Source: Gammaproteobacteria bacterium
GTDB taxonomy: Bacteria > Pseudomonadota > Gammaproteobacteria > Eutrophobiales > Eutrophobiaceae
Direction of reading: 5' to 3'
Assembly (NCBI GenBank): GCA_030829985.1
Contig: JAURNW010000028.1
Span: 40,285-104,284, forward strand
DNA: 64,000 nucleotides
Shown: positions 59,479 through 64,000 of the stretch, one piece after another
How positions within the stretch are numbered: the first letter of the stretch is position 1
Layout: every line of letters begins with the position of its first letter
Program-made: the position numbers and the translations under genes
The notes under the pieces: generated by a model
What the model was told of the DNA's origin: nothing
Databases searched by the model: none
The model's input: only the letters and a program-made list of their open reading frames with translations

Positions 59479-59578
59479 TTTATTTATCTAATGTCATATT
59501 CGTTCTTACAAGTAATTATGCGTATCTAACATTGAACAATCATAGAAGCTGCTTAGGCAGTAAATATATTAAAAAGTC

Positions 59579-60316
59579 TTATACATTCTGAGCAAGCCGG
59601 AAACCACAAAACAATGTTCCCCTGTCTTGCGCCTGGCGATTTCGTCTTACAACACTCGTCCCAATTGGCGATTCACACCAACTGCCACCTTTCATCACCC
59701 GCCGCGGCTGATCTTCACCGAGCCATGCACTCCCGTCGCAAGGTGCGCCATCAAAATTATCATGCCAAATATCCTCACACCATTCATGCACACTGCCGCT
59801 CATGTCATAGAAACCTAGAGCATTGGGTAGCTTTTTACCGACAGCAAATATTTGACGACCACTGATATCATTATACCAGGAGTACTGTGCAACAGATGCC
59901 AGATCATTAGTGCCAGCCCATTTTATTTGCTGACCTTTATCACGTGCCGCATATTCCCACTCTGCTTCACTCGGTAATCGATATTGCCTGCCTGTAAGTT
60001 CATTTAGTCGCTCAATGAACAACCGAACCTGATCCCAGCTAACCTTAACAACAGGCATGTGGTCATTAACAAAATCATTCCCTTCACCTGCTACTGGATT
60101 TTCTCCCATCACAGCATGCCATTGCAATTGTGTGACGGCTGTTTTACCTAATAAGAAATCGGAAACGAATACTTGATGTACTGGCAAGGCTCTTTCATCA
60201 GTATCACCCCACACATCGCCCATATGATATTCTCCTCCTTCTACAAAAATAAACTCTATCCCTGTTTCAGGACATAACAGCTTTAACTCTTGTTGACTAA
60301 TTGTAACGTTTGACAT
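59579..60316 (-). CDS. SUMF1/FGE-sulfatase-domain protein
   Basis: A 245-residue protein with the formylglycine-generating-enzyme fold: FIFVEGGEYHMGDVWGDTDE, LPVHQVFVSDFLLGKTAVTQ, RLPSEAEWEYAARDKGQQ, YDMSGSVHEWCEDIWHD, RVMKGGSWCE and GTLFCGFRLAQNV. No signal peptide. The copper-binding cysteine pair of true formylglycine-generating enzymes is not evident, and no sulfatase gene is nearby, so it is more likely one of the many SUMF-fold proteins of other or unknown function. AAGGGAT is a good ribosome site before the ATG. Confidence 0.85.
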   Translation of the reverse strand: MSNVTISQQELKLLCPETGIEFIFVEGGEYHMGDVWGDTDERALPVHQVFVSDFLLGKTAVTQLQWHAVMGENPVAGEGNDFVNDHMPVVKVSWDQVRLFIERLNELTGRQYRLPSEAEWEYAARDKGQQIKWAGTNDLASVAQYSWYNDISGRQIFAVGKKLPNALGFYDMSGSVHEWCEDIWHDNFDGAPCDGSAWLGEDQPRRVMKGGSWCESPIGTSVVRRNRQAQDRGTLFCGFRLAQNV

Positions 60317-60773
60317 TTTGATATCCCTTAAGATTCTAACTTTTGCTAATCTGAGATTAATTTTAATTTATTTTTCTAGATGCCTGCTAACGTTTATTAA
60401 ATATTAACGTGTCAAACACAATTGACTAAAATCAATAACATAATGCTTTAAATATTGTTTGTTAATGAAGCGATGACGAAACCAAATAGTTTACAGAATA
60501 CCCTCCGATAGGCAGTAAAAACGAATATATGATTCGTGATGTTTTCACCGCTACGTTTTGAATTAATGGGAATTAACTTTTCAGCACCCCAGAATCTCTG
60601 GTTCTGAATACATTGTTGTTCACAAAATGCAAAATAGTATCAGATTTAATAAAAAAGTGATTTGGTTATATTTAAATAACGCTCATGATAATCATCCGTT
60701 TTGTTACTATACTTAAAGATATAAGCAGCTTAATTAAAAGGCTAGTTTTTCATAATTATTGTCAGGTTAAAAA
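60317..60773. other. 457-bp AT-rich intergenic region between divergent genes
   Basis: No coding sequence is apparent on either strand. It separates the minus-strand SUMF gene from the plus-strand HExxH gene and must contain both promoters. A TATACT hexamer at 60709-60714 is a reasonable -10 for the HExxH gene but no good -35 is clear. Confidence 0.5.
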
Positions 60774-61586
60774 ATGAGCAAGAAAATAGCATCCTCAGAT
60801 AAAGTTAGAAAAAGATTCATGGTTCACCCCTGCATTATTGATGGGAAAAAAACCCTGATCTATGAACGCGGCCTGAAAGAAAATGACCCACAAACCTATA
60901 AACATCTGACTGATTACGCGAATAATAATAATTACTGTATCAAGCAAGATAGCCGTGCAGATTTTATTGAAGGTGTTAAGCGTGTTAAAGGCCCCTCTCG
61001 TGCTAATGTCATTACCATAATGGTTTTAACCGCAAGTCTCTTATCCCAGGCGGCGACAGCAGATGTTCCGAACTATCTTGGCATGACCGAACCATTGTCA
61101 GAAATTGAGCAAATGCAAGTATATGCCAATACAGATCTGGAGTTGAGTTCCTTCAATACAGTTGAAGATTTAATGGGAGGTCTGGTCACCTGGATTAATA
61201 ATCACACCAGTTTTAAACATGATGCAGACAAATTACCAGAACTTGTGTTTGCTAACCCACATATCATTGCTGAAGTTGCTTTCGGTAAAGAATTACCGGG
61301 CAATGTAGATGCTGAAAAGCTCAATATTTTAGGCTTGTATAATTTCAATGATCAAACCATTTATATGCTGGATTCTCTGGATTTAAAAACAGAAGAAGGC
61401 AAGGCTATCTTGTTGCATGAATTAGTGCATTATCTCCAGTATCAAGACAATATAGATCAGAACGTAGAGTGCAAGAATGAACTGGAAGCCCTCGCCTACA
61501 CCCTTGAAGCACAATATTTAAATGGGCAAAATATAAATCACAAGATTACACAAGAGCATATTAATAAGATAAGTAGTTGTAATTAA
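60774..61586 (+). CDS. Membrane-anchored HExxH metalloprotein of unknown function
   Basis: I do not recognise a characterised family. The 270-residue protein has a hydrophilic, basic N-terminal region (1-78), one hydrophobic stretch (about 79-99, VITIMVLTASLLSQAATA) and a C-terminal domain with the zinc motif H215-E-L-V-H219 (ILLHELVHYLQYQDN) followed by a possible third ligand in ECKNELEALAYTLEAQYL (E235 or E238), a gluzincin-like pattern. The C-terminal part resembles DUF6647-type proteins. Predicted topology: cytosolic N-terminus, metallopeptidase-like domain in the periplasm. If translation started at the Met near residue 84 it would be a simple signal peptide instead. Confidence 0.7.
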   Translation: MSKKIASSDKVRKRFMVHPCIIDGKKTLIYERGLKENDPQTYKHLTDYANNNNYCIKQDSRADFIEGVKRVKGPSRANVITIMVLTASLLSQAATADVPNYLGMTEPLSEIEQMQVYANTDLELSSFNTVEDLMGGLVTWINNHTSFKHDADKLPELVFANPHIIAEVAFGKELPGNVDAEKLNILGLYNFNDQTIYMLDSLDLKTEEGKAILLHELVHYLQYQDNIDQNVECKNELEALAYTLEAQYLNGQNINHKITQEHINKISSCN

Positions 61587-61673
61587 AGTCTCGCTATCAA
61601 GAGAACACTCAATACTATATGACAATAACTTTAACTAATTAGACTCTTATGTATACAGCGGTATAACTGGAAC

Positions 61674-62810
61674 TTATTTATTTATATTAAATCCTGGCAT
61701 ATTCTTTTCATCTTCTTTTATTTCTAAATCATCTTCACCAGAAAAATTCTCCGGGCTTTCCAAACGAAGTTTTAAACGTAGATTGTTATGCGAATCGGCA
61801 TACTTTAGCGCGCTTTCCATACTAATTTTAGATTCTTTATATAATTTGTAGAGAGAACTATCAAAGGTCTGCATACCATCAAGTTCTGCTTTCAGCATCG
61901 CATCTTTAATTTCCTCTATTCTTGAATCTGCAATAAGTTCTGATATGTAAGGAGTATTAATCATAATTTCAACTGCCGGTACGCGCTTAACATCAATGCC
62001 AGGTATCAATCGTTGTGAAATTATAGCTTTCAAGTGTTGTGATAAATCCATCAACAATCCATGGTGAGCAGTGTCAGGGAAAAAGTTGATCACACGTTCC
62101 ATTGTCTGACTTGCATTATTGGCATGTAATGTCGATAAACAAATATGTCCCGTTTCAGCAAAGTGAATAGCATGTCGCATAGTTTCTCTATCACGAATTT
62201 CACCCACAACAATAACATCAGGTGCTTCACGTAATGCATTTTTCAATGCATCACCATACGAACGTGTATCCAATCCAACTTCTCGCTGGTCAACGACCGA
62301 CTTTTTATGCTCATAAACAAATTCTATTGGGTCTTCAATAGTTAGTATATGACCATGTTTATTCGCATTACGATAATCAATCATTGATGCCAAGGTGGTT
62401 GATTTACCGGAGCCTGTTGCGCCAACAACGAGTATAAGCCCTTGTTTCTCTAATATTATTTTTTTAAGAATTTGGGGCAATCCTAAGGATTCAATTGATG
62501 GTATTTTATTCTTGATATAGCGTATAACCATCCCTGTCTCACCACGTTGTCGATAAACGTTAACTCTAAAACGCCCAAGATCGGACATAGAAATGGCCAT
62601 ATTCAATTCAAGATTGCCTTCAAAGGAAGACACTTGTTCATCATTCATAATTGAATAGGCAAGGGACCGTGCATCTTCAGAAGATAATGGCTTATCTCCT
62701 ATATTCTTTGTATGTCCCTCTATTTTAACATTAACCGGTGCTCCGACACTAAAAAACAAGTCAGAGGCATCATGGTCAACCATTAATTTAAGATAACTGG
62801 TAATATCCAT
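61674..62810 (-). CDS. pilU: Type IV pilus retraction ATPase PilU
   Basis: PilU works with PilT to retract type IV pili. The 378-residue secretion-type ATPase has an N-terminal PAS-like domain, Walker A GATGSGKSTT (130-139), the Asp box TIEDPIEFVYEHKKS, Walker B APDVIVVGEIRD and His box FAETGHICLSTLHAN. Length and the acidic/polar C-terminal extension (about 345-378) favour PilU over PilT. PilT is not adjacent here, unlike in Pseudomonas. Divergent from a PilZ gene. Confidence 0.9.
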   Translation of the reverse strand: MDITSYLKLMVDHDASDLFFSVGAPVNVKIEGHTKNIGDKPLSSEDARSLAYSIMNDEQVSSFEGNLELNMAISMSDLGRFRVNVYRQRGETGMVIRYIKNKIPSIESLGLPQILKKIILEKQGLILVVGATGSGKSTTLASMIDYRNANKHGHILTIEDPIEFVYEHKKSVVDQREVGLDTRSYGDALKNALREAPDVIVVGEIRDRETMRHAIHFAETGHICLSTLHANNASQTMERVINFFPDTAHHGLLMDLSQHLKAIISQRLIPGIDVKRVPAVEIMINTPYISELIADSRIEEIKDAMLKAELDGMQTFDSSLYKLYKESKISMESALKYADSHNNLRLKLRLESPENFSGEDDLEIKEDEKNMPGFNINK

Positions 62811-62933
62811 ATATCATTTAAAATATGTCATATAATCATTTAGTTCATATTCTAGAACAAATTTTTACATTTTGATTGATTTAAAACAATTTTTCGATGA
62901 TTTAGCAAGGTTTACTAACCAACGAAATAAACT

Positions 62934-63581
62934 ATGAAAGAACAAAGTTTTGAAAACCGTCGCCAGTATCCGCGATTAAAAACAAATATTAATGCTATTG
63001 TTTCATCATCATCTGGAAATGAATTTCCAACGATCATTTCTGACCTATCTCCCGATGGTGCTCAAATTATCTACCGTGGCAAAGAAGACTCACTGCTATA
63101 TGAAAAAAACGCAAATTACCATGCATTAAAAAACCTGACCCTCATTCTGAAATTTAAGTTACCTTATCTGGATAACGAACTAATTGAGATAAATGCTAAA
63201 CCAATTCACCACCATCATCTAGGTACTCATAAATATATCGTAGGCATGATTTTTGATAAAAACAACATTGAACAAAAAAATAAAATAATGGATTACCTGG
63301 TTTTTGAAGCGAGTCCAAGTTCGGAAGAAATTAAACAAGTGCACGAAAATGAAAAAATTAGCCCTGCTATTAAGGGTAAAAGTAACGTTGAAAAGCAAAA
63401 GAATAACAATAACAGAAAAATAAATAATACTCATAATGAAGAGGGAAAAAGAGAAATTGATTTTAATTTGAAACATGAATTAAATCTGCTTTCAACAACT
63501 CTAAATTCACTTACAAATTCGATCAGATTAATAGAAGAAAAATTGGAACGTATAGAAAGAAGCATCTCTAAAAACAATTAA
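62934..63581 (+). CDS. PilZ-domain protein with C-terminal coiled coil
   Basis: A 215-residue protein. Residues about 5-120 are a PilZ domain with NRRQYPRLKTN (RxxxR-type) and SDLSPDGAQIIYRG (D/NxSxxG). Residues about 125-180 are polar, Asn/Lys-rich and probably disordered; residues 180-215 (LNLLSTTLNSLTNSIRLIEEKLERIERSI) form a heptad-like coiled coil, implying oligomerisation. Divergently transcribed from pilU across 123 bp, suggesting a role in c-di-GMP control of pili, by inference. Confidence 0.8.
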   Translation: MKEQSFENRRQYPRLKTNINAIVSSSSGNEFPTIISDLSPDGAQIIYRGKEDSLLYEKNANYHALKNLTLILKFKLPYLDNELIEINAKPIHHHHLGTHKYIVGMIFDKNNIEQKNKIMDYLVFEASPSSEEIKQVHENEKISPAIKGKSNVEKQKNNNNRKINNTHNEEGKREIDFNLKHELNLLSTTLNSLTNSIRLIEEKLERIERSISKNN

Positions 63582-63778
63582 TTATTTTAATATAAAAACA
63601 TAACGTTTCATGCAGTATTTCATACTAACAAGTTAGAACAAATTTCTGCAGAAAACTCGGCATAGAATTTAAATCAATATTTGATAATTAAGACATGACA
63701 TTTGTTTGCCTTGATATACTTCTGTTATTTTCTACCTAGACAATGCTGAATTTGTAAGATATTGTTTTTAAGTAGAAT

Positions 63779-63854
63779 GCCCTGGTAGCTCAGTGGATAG
63801 AGCAACCGCCTCCTAAGCGGTAGGTCGCAGGTTCGACTCCTGCTCAGGGCACCA
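63779..63854 (+). tRNA. tRNA-Arg, anticodon CCT
   Basis: A 76-nt tRNA with acceptor GCCCTGG / TCAGGGC, anticodon stem ACCGC/GCGGT around loop CTCCTAA (anticodon CCT, reading AGG), T-loop GGTTCGACTCC and encoded CCA. tRNA-Arg(CCT) is a common integration target; sequence just downstream may be mobile. Confidence 0.97.
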
Positions 63855-63888
63855 TTAATAATAATTCATTTCTATCCTGCTAATATAA

Positions 63889-64000
63889 TGTACCCCGTCA
63901 GCCCCATGTGGACCAATTAGCCTAATTGCCTAAGAGATAGTTTTCGTTCATCGTTAACCGAAGAGGAAACGATGATGACAAATAAAAGAAGTGCAGAACA
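63889..64000 (+). mobile_element. Possible left end of an insertion sequence, truncated by window edge
   Basis: From TGTACCCCGTCAGCCCC at 63889 the composition turns less AT-rich, and after 83 bases a gene begins (ATG 63972, AAGAGG ribosome site; MMTNKRSAE... running off the window). A TGTA end with a short leader before a Lys/Arg-rich N-terminus is reminiscent of IS21-type elements (istA), but I cannot confirm the family and the ORF is too short to identify. Confidence 0.3.

Overview
The window is AT-rich chromosomal DNA of a gammaproteobacterium. The evidence is gene order: an nnr-tsaE-ami-mutL-miaA-hfq-hflX-hflK-hflC-DUF2065-hisZ-purA run, an ffh/ypjD/corB group, rpsF-rpsR-rplI-dnaB-alr-radA, dnaX-ybaB-recR beside the 4.5S RNA, plus sdhE, dsbB, pilU and a MutL of the non-endonuclease type. 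HisZ and the hisZ-purA junction argue against Enterobacterales. I cannot name the genus. Most of the window is tightly packed housekeeping sequence with many 1-14 nt gene overlaps.

Layout. 1-5.4 kb (+): end of the succinate dehydrogenase operon (sdhA 3' part, sdhB, sdhE), then ygfZ and the agmatine-to-putrescine pair aguA-aguB. 5.4-14 kb: a YheT hydrolase that appears to lack an ATG/GTG/TTG start, an AEC permease, dsbB, malic enzyme maeB, ffh, ypjD, corB. 14-23.5 kb (mostly -): radA, alr, dnaB, the S6/S18/L9 operon with a DUF2232 membrane protein inside, rlmB, rnr, then a GC-rich multi-dyad element and tRNA-Leu(CAG). 23.5-30 kb: rhodanese, VF530-family protein, DUF2189 membrane protein, and a giant LplT-PlsC-AMP-ligase fusion (aas).

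29.6-42.8 kb (-) is the classic orn/nnr/tsaE/ami/mutL/miaA/hfq/hflXKC/hisZ/purA supercluster. 42.9-51.2 kb: an M48 membrane protease coupled to a small c-type cytochrome, a PilZ protein, a DMT permease, recR-ybaB-dnaX, 4.5S RNA, bioA, a periplasmic cyclophilin and tRNA-Ser(GGA).

51.5-64 kb is the more accessory part: an orphan membrane protein, an ArsS radical-SAM enzyme with two associated transferases, manC, a three-gene overlapping operon for an MscS-like channel, an MgtE regulatory half without a membrane domain, and full MgtE, a frameshifted small membrane gene, a SUMF-type protein, a membrane-anchored HExxH protein, pilU divergent from a PilZ protein, tRNA-Arg(CCT), and at the right edge what may be the start of a mobile element.

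No CRISPR array, prophage or recognised defence system is visible. The best candidates for something undescribed are the MscS/MgtE-half/MgtE operon, the orphan HExxH protein, the protease-cytochrome pair, and the structured repeat before tRNA-Leu.
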